Positions 8,335 to 18,312 of a stretch of DNA of 64,000 nt are shown here, piece after piece. The notes under the pieces were generated by a model. It saw only the letters and a list, made by a program, of their open reading frames with translations, was not told the origin of the DNA and did no database searches. Each line of letters begins with the position of its first letter. Position 1 is the stretch's first letter. The stretch spans positions 744,001 to 808,000 of the forward strand of contig JBKBNU010000001.1 in the NCBI GenBank assembly GCA_046294845.1, in the 5' to 3' direction. Both the position numbers and the translations under genes were made by a program. Source of the DNA: Micavibrio_C sp046294845. GTDB lineage: Bacteria > Pseudomonadota > Alphaproteobacteria > Micavibrionales > Micavibrionaceae.

Positions 8335-9489
8335 ATGACTTTTGTCCGTTCCCTACAGCTCAGCAATTTTCGCTGTTACCAGCAGGTCAGGCTCGATGAT
8401 ATGGGGCCGGGCGCGGTTGTGCTGACGGGGCCGAATGGTGCGGGCAAAACCAATGTCCTTGAAGCTGTATCCATGCTGTCTCCCGGGCGCGGTCTGCGCG
8501 GTGCCAAGATTTCGGAAATGCAAAAACGTGACGGGGCCCAAGCGTGGGCGCTCTCTGCCGAAGTGGAAACAACGGCGTATGGCCCGATCCGGATTGGCAC
8601 GGGACTTGATCCGCAAAGCCAGCAGGAAAGACGTCTGGTGCGGATTAATGGTGAACCTGTCAAAGCCCAGACAACATTGGCCGAATATTTATCCTGTGTC
8701 TGGCTGACCCCGCAAATGGACCGTTTATTTCTGGAGGGGTCTTCCGTCCGCCGGAAATTTCTTGATCGCCTGATTTTTGCCTTTGATCCGGGGCATGCAG
8801 GCCGCGTAACCCGCTATGAAAACGCGATGAGCCAGCGCTCGAAATTATTGCGTGACCATGATCGACCCGATCCTGTCTGGCTCGAAGGGCTGGAAGCGCA
8901 GATGGCCGAAACAGGTGTGGCCATTTCCTCGTCCCGCCGTGAATTTATGACGATTTTGCAAACAGCGTGCGATCATGGTGCTGCCGACTATGATGCGTTA
9001 TTCCCGCGTGCTTTGCTTGCCTTGCGGGGCACGATCGAAGAATTGCTGGTGCAGGCACCGGCCCTCGAAGTCGAAGAGATGTTCCGTTACCAGTTAAAAG
9101 AATCCCGCGATGTCGATGCCCGCACGGGCGGGGCTGCTACAGGACCGCATAAGGGTGATTTGCTGGTAACCTATGCTTCCAAAAACATGCCGGCGGATCA
9201 TTGCTCGACAGGCGAGCAAAAGGCGCTGCTGATCGGGATTACCATAGCACATAGCCGTTTGATGGCCGCCGAACGTGGTTCGCCGCCTGTATTATTGCTG
9301 GATGAAGTCGCGGCCCATCTTGATGAGCAAAGACGCGCAGCCCTTTATGACATCCTGTTATCCTTGGGCGGGCAGGTGTGGATGACAGGAACGGACCATC
9401 ATCTGTTTACAGCTTTGGGCTCCAAGGCTTGCTACTATGATGTCAAGGACAGCCAGCTCGCCAGACAGGACGTATCCTGTGCCGCGTAG
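8335..9489 (+). CDS. recF: DNA replication and repair protein RecF
   Basis: SMC-like ATPase that loads RecA at single-strand gaps together with RecO and RecR. It has 384 residues: an N-terminal LQLSNFRCY strand, Walker A GPNGAGKTN at about residues 34-42, an ABC-type signature near STGEQKALL, and Walker B LLLDEVAAHLD. The short leader has no strong ribosome site, so the start at 8335 is chosen by homology with the N-terminus. A transporter gene follows 24 nt later. Confidence 0.96.
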   Translation: MTFVRSLQLSNFRCYQQVRLDDMGPGAVVLTGPNGAGKTNVLEAVSMLSPGRGLRGAKISEMQKRDGAQAWALSAEVETTAYGPIRIGTGLDPQSQQERRLVRINGEPVKAQTTLAEYLSCVWLTPQMDRLFLEGSSVRRKFLDRLIFAFDPGHAGRVTRYENAMSQRSKLLRDHDRPDPVWLEGLEAQMAETGVAISSSRREFMTILQTACDHGAADYDALFPRALLALRGTIEELLVQAPALEVEEMFRYQLKESRDVDARTGGAATGPHKGDLLVTYASKNMPADHCSTGEQKALLIGITIAHSRLMAAERGSPPVLLLDEVAAHLDEQRRAALYDILLSLGGQVWMTGTDHHLFTALGSKACYYDVKDSQLARQDVSCAA

Positions 9490-9513
9490 CCAGCTGCAGG
9501 ACAAGACAATCAA

Positions 9514-10395
9514 ATGGGTCACGTTTTTTCGTGGGTTTCATTGGCCGTTGTAGCGGCTATCTTTCAGGCGGCGATGCCGCTCGTCAGTGAACATTTCAAA
9601 GTGAATACCATGCATATGATTGTGTGGTTACGAATTATATCGGTTGCGGCGGTTTCACCGCTGGTGATGCTCTACGGCTTGCCGTCCGACCCTATCTATT
9701 ATCTCTCGATTGTAGGCGTGATTATTATGGTCGCGGTTACCGACCTGATTTATTTCGGCTCTGCTGCGCGTAACGGTGCCGGGGTTACAACCCGTGTGCA
9801 GCCATTCGAGGTTTTTGCGACCTTTTTCCTCTGGACGATTGTAACACCCAGCCTGATGCAAAGCTATTTTGATACGCCGTGGCGCTCGCTCTGGATGATT
9901 TTGGCGCTTTCCGGATGCGTGTATTTTGCCTTAAGGATGCAACATCATGATATCAGCCGCCGGACCTTCCGGACGATGTTGCCGGTAATTGGGCTTGGGG
10001 CTTTGATGATTGTGCTTTCCAAGACCGCTATGAACCATTCGCCACCCCATAGTGGTGTTTACGGCTATATTTTCTTGCAAGGCATGGGGGTTTTGCTGGT
10101 TTACGGGATATTGATGCGCTTTTGGCCCGCCAAGTTTCCCACGATGCGTAAGGATAAGGCCGTTCTCAAAGCGGGACTTTTCATGGCGATTTGCTCTCTG
10201 GGGCATCTTTTCAGCAAATATTATGCCTTTAAAATGGTCGTAAATCCTGCCTATGTCACGGTTGTGGGGCTGACAGCGCCGCTTTGGGTCTGGCTTTATT
10301 ACAAACTGGTCAAGCGCCCTGATAATGACGATGTGGTGGCCGGTTTTGGTGTGGTGATTTGCGCTGTGGTTTTGATCATTTTGACCCGTCTTTAG
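9514..10395 (+). CDS. DMT/EamA-type integral membrane transporter
   Basis: The 293-residue protein is almost entirely hydrophobic, with about ten membrane segments in two halves, as in the drug/metabolite transporter superfamily. The second half shows the EamA-like pattern around KYYAFKMVVNPAYVTVVGLTAPLWVW. The substrate cannot be told. It follows recF by 24 nt and may be cotranscribed with it. An alternative is a diverged EamA relative with another role. Confidence 0.75.
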   Translation: MGHVFSWVSLAVVAAIFQAAMPLVSEHFKVNTMHMIVWLRIISVAAVSPLVMLYGLPSDPIYYLSIVGVIIMVAVTDLIYFGSAARNGAGVTTRVQPFEVFATFFLWTIVTPSLMQSYFDTPWRSLWMILALSGCVYFALRMQHHDISRRTFRTMLPVIGLGALMIVLSKTAMNHSPPHSGVYGYIFLQGMGVLLVYGILMRFWPAKFPTMRKDKAVLKAGLFMAICSLGHLFSKYYAFKMVVNPAYVTVVGLTAPLWVWLYYKLVKRPDNDDVVAGFGVVICAVVLIILTRL

Positions 10396-10568
10396 ACCTT
10401 GGTTTTATCCCCGATTTTCTTCATCGCAACCCTTTGAAAATCCTGATGTTTCCAGCGTGGAAAAAGCGCATTTTCCTGCTTTTTTGCAGTGCTTTTCAGG
10501 GGCAGGAATGCTATAAAAAACCCTTGCTTAAATGACCCGATTTTTTAGTAAAAACGCTCAGGAAAACA

Positions 10569-13061
10569 ATGTCTGAAATGGCCCAGCGCAAAACCGATAG
10601 TGAACAAGAAATTTCCCAGAACGAAGCTGCCGCCGCCTACGGCGCGGATTCGATCAAGGTGCTGCGCGGGCTGGATGCTGTGCGCAAGCGTCCAGGTATG
10701 TATATCGGTGATACTGATGATGGTTCGGGCCTGCACCACATGGTTTATGAGGTCGTTGATAACGCGATCGATGAATCTCTGGCGGGTCATTGTGATCGTA
10801 TTGATGTTGTGATCAATAAAAACGGTTCTGTGACCGTGCGTGATAACGGGCGCGGTATTCCTGTCGATATTCACAAGGAAGAAGGTGTATCTGCTGCTGA
10901 AGTGATTATGACCCAGCTCCATGCGGGCGGTAAATTCGACCAGAATTCTTATAAGGTTTCGGGCGGCCTGCACGGTGTGGGGGTGTCGGTTGTAAACGCG
11001 CTCTCCGAATATCTTGATCTGCGTATTAATCGTCAGGGCCAGATCTGGGAAATGCGTTTCCGCCATGGCGAGGCCGAGGCTCCGCTGAAACCTGTCGGCG
11101 ATATGCCGGCTGGTGCGCGCACGGGTACGGAAGTAACTTTCCTGCCGTCGCCTGAAACATTCACCATGACGGAATTCGATTTCACAACGCTCGAAGACCG
11201 TTTGCGCGAGCTGGCGTTCCTGAATTCAGGAGTAAATATTTTCCTGCGCGATGATCGCGAGGAACCTAACAAGGAAGTGAACTTCCACTTTGAAGGCGGG
11301 ATTGAAAGCTTCGTCAATTATCTTGACCGTAACAAGACACCGCTCGCGCGTAAGCCTGTCTATATGACGTCTTTTGACGAGACAGCAGGAATTACCGTTG
11401 AATGTGCATTGGAATGGACCGATGCTTATCACGAAACCATGCTGTGCTTTACCAATAACATTCCGCAGCGCGATGGCGGTACGCACTTGCAGGGTTTCCG
11501 TAATGCCCTGACCCGCGTCATCATGAAATATGCTGAAGAAGAAGGGTTGCTGAAAAAAGCCAAAGACCTGAAACTTTCCGGTGAAGATATGCGCGAAGGT
11601 TTGAGCTGCGTTTTGTCGGTAAAGGTCCCCGATCCGAAATTCTCATCCCAGACCAAAGATAAACTGGTTTCATCCGAAGTCCGTCCGGTCGTAGAGGCGG
11701 CGATAGGTGAATATCTCGGGATCTGGCTGGGTGAAAATCCGCAGGATGCCAAGCGTGTGGTGGGCAAAATTATCGAAGCGGCCACAGCGCGCGAAGCCGC
11801 GCGCAAGGCCCGCGATCTGACCCGCCGCAAAGGGATCATGGATATTTCAAGCCTGCCCGGCAAACTTGCTGATTGTCAGGAACGCGATCCCGCCAAATCA
11901 GAGCTCTTCATTGTCGAGGGTGACTCGGCGGGTGGCTCTGCGAAATCGGGCCGTCACCGCAAATCACAGGCGATTTTGCCTCTGCGTGGTAAGGTTCTGA
12001 ACGTCGAGCGCGCGCGCTTTGATAAAATTCTCGGCAACAACGAGCTGGGTACGCTGATTACGGCGCTGGGGACCAGTATCGGCAGCGAAGATTTCAATAT
12101 TGAAAAAATCCGCTACCATAAAATCATCATCATGACCGACGCCGACGTCGACGGTTCCCACATTCGTACATTGTTGCTGACATTCTTCTACCGCCATATG
12201 CCGGCTGTGATTTCAAGCGGCTATCTGTATATAGCGCAACCCCCGCTTTATAAGGTGAAGCGCGGTAATTCGGCAGAATTGTATCTGAAAGATGATGCCG
12301 CGCTTGAAGATTACCTGATCAATGCCGCCCTCGGGGACGAGGTGATGCTGGCGATTGGTCCAAAATCCTATAACGGCGAAGAACTGCGCGATCTTCTGGT
12401 CAGAACGCGTGTGGTGAAATCGAGCATTCAGGCACTGGTTGCCCGTGTAGGTAATCGCGCTGTGGTCGAACAGGCTGCTATTGTCGGTGCTTTTGATGAT
12501 GCGATCTTCACGGATGCCAGCAAAGGCGTGGCATTGGCCCAACAACTGGCCGAGCGCATGAATGCCTTGGTCGAACAGCGTGAAAAAGGCTGGAAAGGCG
12601 AATTTACACCCGTGGGCGGTTATGTTTTCAGCCGTACCCTGCGCGGTGTTACCGATCAGGTCCGTATTCCGGTTGAATCCTTGCGCTCGACAGAGGCTGT
12701 CCGCCTTAATAACAATAAAGGCTGGCTCGCCGAGAGTTTCTCTCAGGATATCGCCCGTCTGACTGGCAAGGATGCCAGGATTCTGGCCGAAGTGCAGGGG
12801 CCATCCAGCCTTTATGATGCGATCCAGACGATTGGTCGCAAGGGTTTACAGATCCAGCGCTATAAAGGTCTTGGTGAAATGAACCCCGAACAGCTCTGGG
12901 AAACCACGCTCGATCCGGAAGTACGCACCCTGCTGCAGGTCAATATCAAGGATGCCGAAAAAGCCAACGAGATTTTCTCGACGCTGATGGGTGATATTGT
13001 CGAACCGCGCCGCAAATTCATTCAGGATAACGCCCTGAAAGTTTCCAATCTGGATGTTTAA
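10569..13061 (+). CDS. gyrB: DNA gyrase subunit B
   Basis: ATPase and strand-capture subunit of gyrase, 830 residues, partner of GyrA in introducing negative supercoils. It has a GHKL ATPase region (RPGMYIGDT, EVVDNAIDE, GGLHGVGVSVVNALS), a transducer, a TOPRIM domain (EGDSAGGSAKSGR and DADVDGSHIRTL) and the C-terminal QRYKGLGEMNPEQLWETT. An AGGAAAAC ribosome site precedes the start. The length is slightly above the E. coli protein. There is no conventional terminator downstream; a palindromic repeat follows instead. Confidence 0.98.
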   Translation: MSEMAQRKTDSEQEISQNEAAAAYGADSIKVLRGLDAVRKRPGMYIGDTDDGSGLHHMVYEVVDNAIDESLAGHCDRIDVVINKNGSVTVRDNGRGIPVDIHKEEGVSAAEVIMTQLHAGGKFDQNSYKVSGGLHGVGVSVVNALSEYLDLRINRQGQIWEMRFRHGEAEAPLKPVGDMPAGARTGTEVTFLPSPETFTMTEFDFTTLEDRLRELAFLNSGVNIFLRDDREEPNKEVNFHFEGGIESFVNYLDRNKTPLARKPVYMTSFDETAGITVECALEWTDAYHETMLCFTNNIPQRDGGTHLQGFRNALTRVIMKYAEEEGLLKKAKDLKLSGEDMREGLSCVLSVKVPDPKFSSQTKDKLVSSEVRPVVEAAIGEYLGIWLGENPQDAKRVVGKIIEAATAREAARKARDLTRRKGIMDISSLPGKLADCQERDPAKSELFIVEGDSAGGSAKSGRHRKSQAILPLRGKVLNVERARFDKILGNNELGTLITALGTSIGSEDFNIEKIRYHKIIIMTDADVDGSHIRTLLLTFFYRHMPAVISSGYLYIAQPPLYKVKRGNSAELYLKDDAALEDYLINAALGDEVMLAIGPKSYNGEELRDLLVRTRVVKSSIQALVARVGNRAVVEQAAIVGAFDDAIFTDASKGVALAQQLAERMNALVEQREKGWKGEFTPVGGYVFSRTLRGVTDQVRIPVESLRSTEAVRLNNNKGWLAESFSQDIARLTGKDARILAEVQGPSSLYDAIQTIGRKGLQIQRYKGLGEMNPEQLWETTLDPEVRTLLQVNIKDAEKANEIFSTLMGDIVEPRRKFIQDNALKVSNLDV

Positions 13062-13065
13062 AATG

Positions 13066-13141
13066 AGCCACGGATGGATGCTGACAAACACGAATAAGTG
13101 TTTTTCTGAAGACCAGTGTTTGTCCGTGTTTATCTGTGGTT
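13066..13141. repeat. Palindromic interspersed repeat between gyrB and argS
   Basis: The left arm starts AGCCACGGAT (13066-13075) and the right arm, read on the minus strand from 13141, starts AACCACAGAT. Both arms contain GACAAACAC (13083-13091 and its complement at 13116-13124). The whole is a 76-nt imperfect palindrome resembling the CCACAGAT...AACACAGATAAACAC family of short interspersed repeats seen in many bacterial genomes. An inner AAACAC/GTGTTT hairpin followed by T might act as terminator for gyrB. The argS start lies 7 nt after its end. Confidence 0.6.
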
Positions 13142-13147
13142 ATTGAT

Positions 13148-14911
13148 ATGACTTCTTTAGTACAGCAATTATCAAATATTATAGGTCAGGTATTCGAGGC
13201 AGAAGGGTTGCCCGCCGATCTGGGCGCGGTGCGTGTATCGGACCGTCCTGATCTGGCGCAGTTCCAATGTAACGGCGCGATGGCTGCGGCCAAGCAAGCC
13301 AAGAAAAATCCGCGCGCCGTTGCCGATGCTGTGGTGGCGCGGTTGCAGGGCAATCCCATTTTTTCGAAAATTGAAATCGCCGGACCCGGTTTTATCAATC
13401 TGGCTGTCACAGATGATTATCTGGCGGATTATCTGGCCGGTATCGTGCGTGATGTTCGCTGCGGTGTGGCACCACTGGTGGCGGGTGATGTCGCGGTACT
13501 TGATTATGGTGGCCCCAATATTGCCAAGGCCATGCATGTGGGACATTTGCGTGCCAGTATTATTGGGGACACGTTGCGCCGGATTATGGCTTTTGGCGGT
13601 TTTAAAACGCTGGGCGATGTCCATATGGGTGATTGGGGTACACAGATCGGTATGGTCATCAGTGAAATGGCGCTGCGCCATCCCGAATGGCCCTATTTTG
13701 ATGAAGGCCAGAGCGGCCCTTATCCCGAAACCTCCCCGTTTGACATGACGGAACTGGAAGCGGTTTATCCGGCGGCGGCCAAAATCTGCAAAGAAGACGA
13801 AGCCCGCATGGAGCAAGCCCGTCAGGCGACAGTCGAATTGCAAAACGGGCGTGCCGGTTACCGCGCGTTGTGGAAACACATCGTCAATGTGTCGATTGAA
13901 TCGATGAAAGCCAATTTTGACTCCCTTAATGTGCATTTTGATTTGTGGAACGGCGAATCAAGTGTTCATGATCTGATCGCGCCGATGGCCGAGAATTTGA
14001 AAGCCAAGGGCTTTGCGATTTTGGATGAAGGGGCTTTGGTTGTCCCCGTTAAACGCAATGACGATCAAAAAGAAATTCCGCCGTTGATTCTTTATAAGCG
14101 CGATGGCGCGGTGATGTATGGCACAACCGATCTGGCAACGATTGTCGAACGGATGGATTTGTATAAGCCCGCCCGTATTATCTATGTGGTCGATCAACGC
14201 CAGAACCTCCATTTCGAGCAAGTTTTTCGTGCAGCCCGTCTTTCGGGGATAGCGCCGGAAGCAGTCGAATTGACTTTTGCCGGTTTTGGCACGATGAACG
14301 GGCCGGATGGCAAGCCGTTTAAGACACGCGAAGGCGGTATTCTTCGTCTGGAAGATTTGATTGCGATGGGGCAGGAAAAAGCCCTGTCCCGTCTGGATGA
14401 GGCCGATCTTGCCAAGGATGCAACACCTGATGAGCGACAGCAGATTGCCCGCATGGTGGGGATTGCCGCGATCAAATTTGCCGATCTGCAAAACCAGCGT
14501 CAGGCCGATTACATTTTTGATCTTGATCGCCTGACCAGCTTCGAAGGGAAAACGGGTCCTTATATCCTGTATCAGGCTGTGCGGATTAAATCTCTATTGC
14601 GGAAGGCGGGTGATGTGCCCGCACAGGCTGTTCCTTTTGTTCTGCAAGAGGGTGACCGCAAACTGGCGCTCTTGATGACCGAGCTGCCGGAAGTTTTTGC
14701 CGCAGGGTTGCGCAATTATGCGCCGCATGTCTTATGTGATTATGCCTATCGTCTGGCACAGGAATTCAGCAGTTTCTACGGTAACTGCCATATCCTTTCG
14801 GAGGCGGATGAAGCTTTAAAGCAGAGCCGTTTGCAATTATGCCGTATGGCGCTTGCGCAATTATCATTGCTGATGGAATTGATGGGTATTCAAATCCCCG
14901 AACGGATGTAA
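13148..14911 (+). CDS. argS: Arginyl-tRNA synthetase
   Basis: Class I synthetase that charges tRNA-Arg, 587 residues. The start ATG at 13148 (MTSLVQQL) is preferred to the GTG at 13136, which lies inside the repeat arm. It has an N-terminal Add-1 domain, the HIGH-type signature in GGPNIAKAMHVGHLR (His-Val-Gly-His), the FKTREGG motif, and a C-terminal DALR anticodon domain ending MGIQIPERM. It is monocistronic and ends in a bidirectional terminator. Confidence 0.97.
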   Translation: MTSLVQQLSNIIGQVFEAEGLPADLGAVRVSDRPDLAQFQCNGAMAAAKQAKKNPRAVADAVVARLQGNPIFSKIEIAGPGFINLAVTDDYLADYLAGIVRDVRCGVAPLVAGDVAVLDYGGPNIAKAMHVGHLRASIIGDTLRRIMAFGGFKTLGDVHMGDWGTQIGMVISEMALRHPEWPYFDEGQSGPYPETSPFDMTELEAVYPAAAKICKEDEARMEQARQATVELQNGRAGYRALWKHIVNVSIESMKANFDSLNVHFDLWNGESSVHDLIAPMAENLKAKGFAILDEGALVVPVKRNDDQKEIPPLILYKRDGAVMYGTTDLATIVERMDLYKPARIIYVVDQRQNLHFEQVFRAARLSGIAPEAVELTFAGFGTMNGPDGKPFKTREGGILRLEDLIAMGQEKALSRLDEADLAKDATPDERQQIARMVGIAAIKFADLQNQRQADYIFDLDRLTSFEGKTGPYILYQAVRIKSLLRKAGDVPAQAVPFVLQEGDRKLALLMTELPEVFAAGLRNYAPHVLCDYAYRLAQEFSSFYGNCHILSEADEALKQSRLQLCRMALAQLSLLMELMGIQIPERM

Positions 14912-14940
14912 GAAAAAGCCCCTTTCAAGGGGCTTTTTCT
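14911..14940. terminator. Bidirectional terminator between argS and the dot cluster
   Basis: AGAAAAAGCCCC (14911-14922) pairs with GGGGCTTTTTCT (14929-14940) over a TTTCAA loop. A-rich and T-rich flanks make it work for argS on the plus strand and for the converging minus-strand operon. Confidence 0.9.
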
Positions 14941-14945
14941 TAATT

Positions 14946-15668
14946 CTAGCGTTGTACCAACACTTTATAAAAGTAATGCGGATCGCTGGCGGCGCAGGGA
15001 TCGGTGCCTTCGCAGAAACATCCTGTTGAGGGTTGCTCTGTTTCATTGCCACGGGCAATCATGGTGCCAGCCCCCGTAGTATAATTTCCCTGAAATTTCG
15101 TGGTGACGTTAGGGCTGCCGCCTGACTCCCATGTCGTGAATTTATTGGCGACATTGTTGATGACGGTACAAACTTCCGGCTTCACGGGCAGAATGATCAC
15201 AAGATCACGTTCGGTTGTGCCAATTTGCTTTGTGGTGCCGTCAAAGCTGCCGACACGGTTTGTGCCGAAGAAATAGGGTTCGCCTGCATTCACATTATCA
15301 GGAGGGTTGGCCCAAGCCACGCCCCCACCTGACGGGCTGAAGACCAGACATCCCTCAGTTGAACAGGAAAGGTTGTCGTATCCTGTGACAATATCGTTGG
15401 CAAAGCTGATATCGGATTCGGAAATTCCCTTGCTCAGGATACGTTGCACGCCGCGTTCCACACGCTGGCCATAGGAAATAATATCACTTGCGGCCAATTC
15501 CGCTTCCCTGCTCCCGAGGCTTTCTGTGCCTTGGCGTGCACTGCGCGAGAAGGTGAACATCAAGGCGGCAAACATAACAATACCGATCAGGATGATAAAG
15601 AAGACGTTACCGGATTGGGAACGGGTAACGCCCTGATCATTGTTCTTTGCCTGATGATCAGGAAGCAT
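14946..15668 (-). CDS. Membrane-anchored, pilin-like exported protein in the dot cluster
   Basis: This 240-residue protein has one membrane segment near residues 22-41 (GNVFFIILIGIVMFAALMF) preceded by a short polar stretch, then a long exported domain rich in Gly, Thr and Cys. The architecture resembles type IV pilin-like or anchored surface proteins I associate with alphaproteobacteria, but there is no classical prepilin peptidase site. The start ATG at 15668 overlaps the end of dotL by 11 nt, with AAGGA about 13 nt upstream; ATGs at 15677 and 15680 are alternatives. It is the last gene of the dotM-dotL operon and ends at a terminator. A role in secretion is inferred from context. Confidence 0.75.
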   Translation of the reverse strand: MLPDHQAKNNDQGVTRSQSGNVFFIILIGIVMFAALMFTFSRSARQGTESLGSREAELAASDIISYGQRVERGVQRILSKGISESDISFANDIVTGYDNLSCSTEGCLVFSPSGGGVAWANPPDNVNAGEPYFFGTNRVGSFDGTTKQIGTTERDLVIILPVKPEVCTVINNVANKFTTWESGGSPNVTTKFQGNYTTGAGTMIARGNETEQPSTGCFCEGTDPCAASDPHYFYKVLVQR

Positions 15669-18291
15669 TGCCGTCATCATTTCCTTCGCCACGGATTTTC
15701 TTTTCCATGTCTTTGGCAGCTTGTTCGAGAATGGCACGGGTTTCATCATCAACATCCGGCAATTTCTCTGTCGGGGCTGCAGGGGCTGCTGGCGAGGCAG
15801 CAGCCTCTGCGCTTTCAGGCTCAGTATCCGGTGAATTGACCAGATCTTCCCAGTTAAGCGGCTTGCCTTGACGGGGGGCTTCTTCCGCGACGGGCTCTTG
15901 TGAAGGCGTTGCGGCTGGTGTCGCTGCAGGGGCTGCAGAGGTTTCTTCGCCTGCGGGCTTCTTAGCAAAGAAGGACATCGGATTGCCGCCGCTGGCGGCT
16001 GCTGGTGTTTCCGTTGCTGCGGGTGGTGGTGTGACAGGCGCTGTTGGCGCGATCGGTGCGGCTGTTGCCGGTGGCGGTGTTGGTGGTGCTGCTGGCGTGG
16101 CCGGAGCAACCGGTGACGACGGTGCACTCTTGCCGATAATGGCGGCAATAGGGGAAACAGGGGCACTTGCTTGTGGACTTGCCTGTGTATTTATTTGTGC
16201 AGCTGGTGGTGCTGTTGGAATAGGCGCAGGTGGTGCTGCGGGTGCCGGTGTGGCGGCTATGCCACCGCTGCTACCGGATGATGTCACGGCCACAGATGTT
16301 TCGAGATCTGCAGGATTGTGCAGAATATGAACGCCTGCGATAGCGGCCATCCCGCGCTGGGCTGGCTCCCGCTTGGCGGTTTCGGCATATTTTACAGCTT
16401 CAACTATGGCGGCAATTTCATCGGGGATGGGTGCTGCCGGTTCCGATTTTGCGGCTGTCCATGTTTTATTGACCAGCGCATCACGGACCTTGGTGATCAT
16501 CGGTGCGTGGCGCAGCAATTGTTCATCTGGTGGTGGCAAGGCAACAAAACGCTGCACGCGCATGGCCTTGGCAAAGCCCGGTGCGCAATAGAATATCTGT
16601 GTATCGATCACCATCTCGCCGAAGGCAATACAGGCCTGACCGGCTTTGAAACCACGCAGGGCATCATAGCTGGCGCGGGCACGGATCTGCAGACCCGCCT
16701 GTTTGGTATCGTAATACGAACCTGTCGAAGCGGAACCGCCAGAAAGCTGGAAGCCGGAGGCTTCCATCACCAGTGTTGAGCCCACTGTCTTTTCAAAGAA
16801 TTCTTTGGTTTGCGTTGGGTCTTCCAGTTTGCCGAAAATTTTAATGTTACAGTTAGCGGTAATAGAGCGCGCTTCTTCTTTGACGCGCTTTTCCATCGCG
16901 GGCAAATCCTGTGCCGAATAAATCAGGCAGAAACCAAGGGAACGCGCCTGCGCGGCCATAACGGCCATACCTTGCGCGGTATAGTAACCGACTTCGTCAA
17001 ACACGGTCATAAACGGTGTGGCCGATGTCGTAACTTTGTTTTCAATGACGGTTGCTGATTCACCTTCAACGGTGGAGCCCAGTGTCGAACCCATCATCCC
17101 CTTGATGGTGGCAGCCACAATTTTACCGAGGTTGGCTGTTTCATCGGATGATTTTTCAAGGGCAGGGATCAGAACGACCAGAATGCGGCGGTTCAGAACA
17201 ACGTCCAGCATATCAACGTCTGCTGCCTGCGTATCGAAGATGTAACCATAGTCATCACCCAGTGATTGCAGGGAACGCGTGAACTGCATCGCCAGATAGC
17301 CGTGCTGCTGGCGTGGTGTGGTGGTATCGACCATCGGCTGGTCGGGGCCTGCCGGCTTTTCTTTGCCATCATCATCAAACGCGTTGTCGATATAACCGGG
17401 TAATGTATCGAGATAGCCCTTCACACCGGCCTTCAGATGGTCGGGGACAGCCGGATCGCGTGACAGGCGGATAACCGCATCAAGGTTCAGGGCCGTACGA
17501 ATGGTACTGACCGACATTGGCAATTCCTGATTATCACGCTTCCATGTCATCACGGGCATGAGCGAGGCTACCAATGCTACCGCACGTTCTTTCCACATCG
17601 CGTTATCGCCTTCGGCGTTTGGCATCAGACTGACCAGCATGTTGGTCAGATAAGATGCCGAACCGGAAGAGAACGGGTTCATGGTGTTGGATGGTGCTTT
17701 GGTATCGGAGTTACCGGTCATGTAGTTCAGAACAAGCAAGTCATCATCACGACCAAAGCGGCGTACGAGAGAAGACAGCGATGACCACAAATCGGTATCG
17801 GCTTTACCGTCGATGTAAACAAAGCCCGAAGCCCATGTCAGGGCGTTCGTCACCATCGATTTCAGACCTTCTGTTTTACCAGCACCTGTTGTACCCAGAT
17901 AAAGAATGTGCGTACGGGCATCAGAGTTGGTGAACCAGACTTCTTCGTTGGTTTTATCAACGTTACCAAGATACAAAATACCCTCGGCTTTGCCGCTGTT
18001 GCCAGGACCGCTATTGTTGGGGTCTTTGTATTTGGCGCCCATAGGCAGTTTGAATGCCAGTGCGCGTTTGCGCGTCATCAGCCACCACAGGAAAAGCAGA
18101 TAGCCAACCAAAATGACATCGGATGTCATCAGGGCAACATTGCTCATGTAGATAGCCGCAGAACCCATCAGGCAGACAGCAAAGGAGCTGTCAGGCTTTT
18201 TCAGCCATTCACCGAATCGCACATAAAGCGGGCGTGTATCCCGCAAGAGCTCGGTATGTTTCTTCTCGTACTTCCTGGTATCTAGAGCCAT
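15658..18291 (-). CDS. dotL: DotL/IcmO-type type IV coupling ATPase
   Basis: Inner-membrane ATPase of the VirD4/TraD/DotL family that receives substrates for type IV secretion. It has 877 residues. Two membrane segments lie at about residues 37-72, Walker A GTTGAGKT at 133-140, and a Walker-B-like FDEVGYY with QARSLGF...YSAQDLP in the second half of the ATPase. From about residue 640 the chain becomes long, Pro/Ala-rich and low-complexity, longer than in Legionella DotL; such tails bind adaptors in DotL. It lies between an anchored unknown and a pilin-like gene, with dotM further upstream. The family is firm, the substrates unknown. Confidence 0.9.
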   Translation of the reverse strand: MALDTRKYEKKHTELLRDTRPLYVRFGEWLKKPDSSFAVCLMGSAAIYMSNVALMTSDVILVGYLLFLWWLMTRKRALAFKLPMGAKYKDPNNSGPGNSGKAEGILYLGNVDKTNEEVWFTNSDARTHILYLGTTGAGKTEGLKSMVTNALTWASGFVYIDGKADTDLWSSLSSLVRRFGRDDDLLVLNYMTGNSDTKAPSNTMNPFSSGSASYLTNMLVSLMPNAEGDNAMWKERAVALVASLMPVMTWKRDNQELPMSVSTIRTALNLDAVIRLSRDPAVPDHLKAGVKGYLDTLPGYIDNAFDDDGKEKPAGPDQPMVDTTTPRQQHGYLAMQFTRSLQSLGDDYGYIFDTQAADVDMLDVVLNRRILVVLIPALEKSSDETANLGKIVAATIKGMMGSTLGSTVEGESATVIENKVTTSATPFMTVFDEVGYYTAQGMAVMAAQARSLGFCLIYSAQDLPAMEKRVKEEARSITANCNIKIFGKLEDPTQTKEFFEKTVGSTLVMEASGFQLSGGSASTGSYYDTKQAGLQIRARASYDALRGFKAGQACIAFGEMVIDTQIFYCAPGFAKAMRVQRFVALPPPDEQLLRHAPMITKVRDALVNKTWTAAKSEPAAPIPDEIAAIVEAVKYAETAKREPAQRGMAAIAGVHILHNPADLETSVAVTSSGSSGGIAATPAPAAPPAPIPTAPPAAQINTQASPQASAPVSPIAAIIGKSAPSSPVAPATPAAPPTPPPATAAPIAPTAPVTPPPAATETPAAASGGNPMSFFAKKPAGEETSAAPAATPAATPSQEPVAEEAPRQGKPLNWEDLVNSPDTEPESAEAAASPAAPAAPTEKLPDVDDETRAILEQAAKDMEKKIRGEGNDDGNAS

Positions 18292-18312
18292 CTTTTTTTA
18301 CCGGACTTTGCC

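Noticed and set aside
15669..16166. Upstream extension of the pilin-like gene
   Set aside because: The extra 166 residues are Gln/His/Pro/Arg-rich and come from reading the DotL Pro/Ala-rich tail in another frame; the anchored protein has a good start near 15668.
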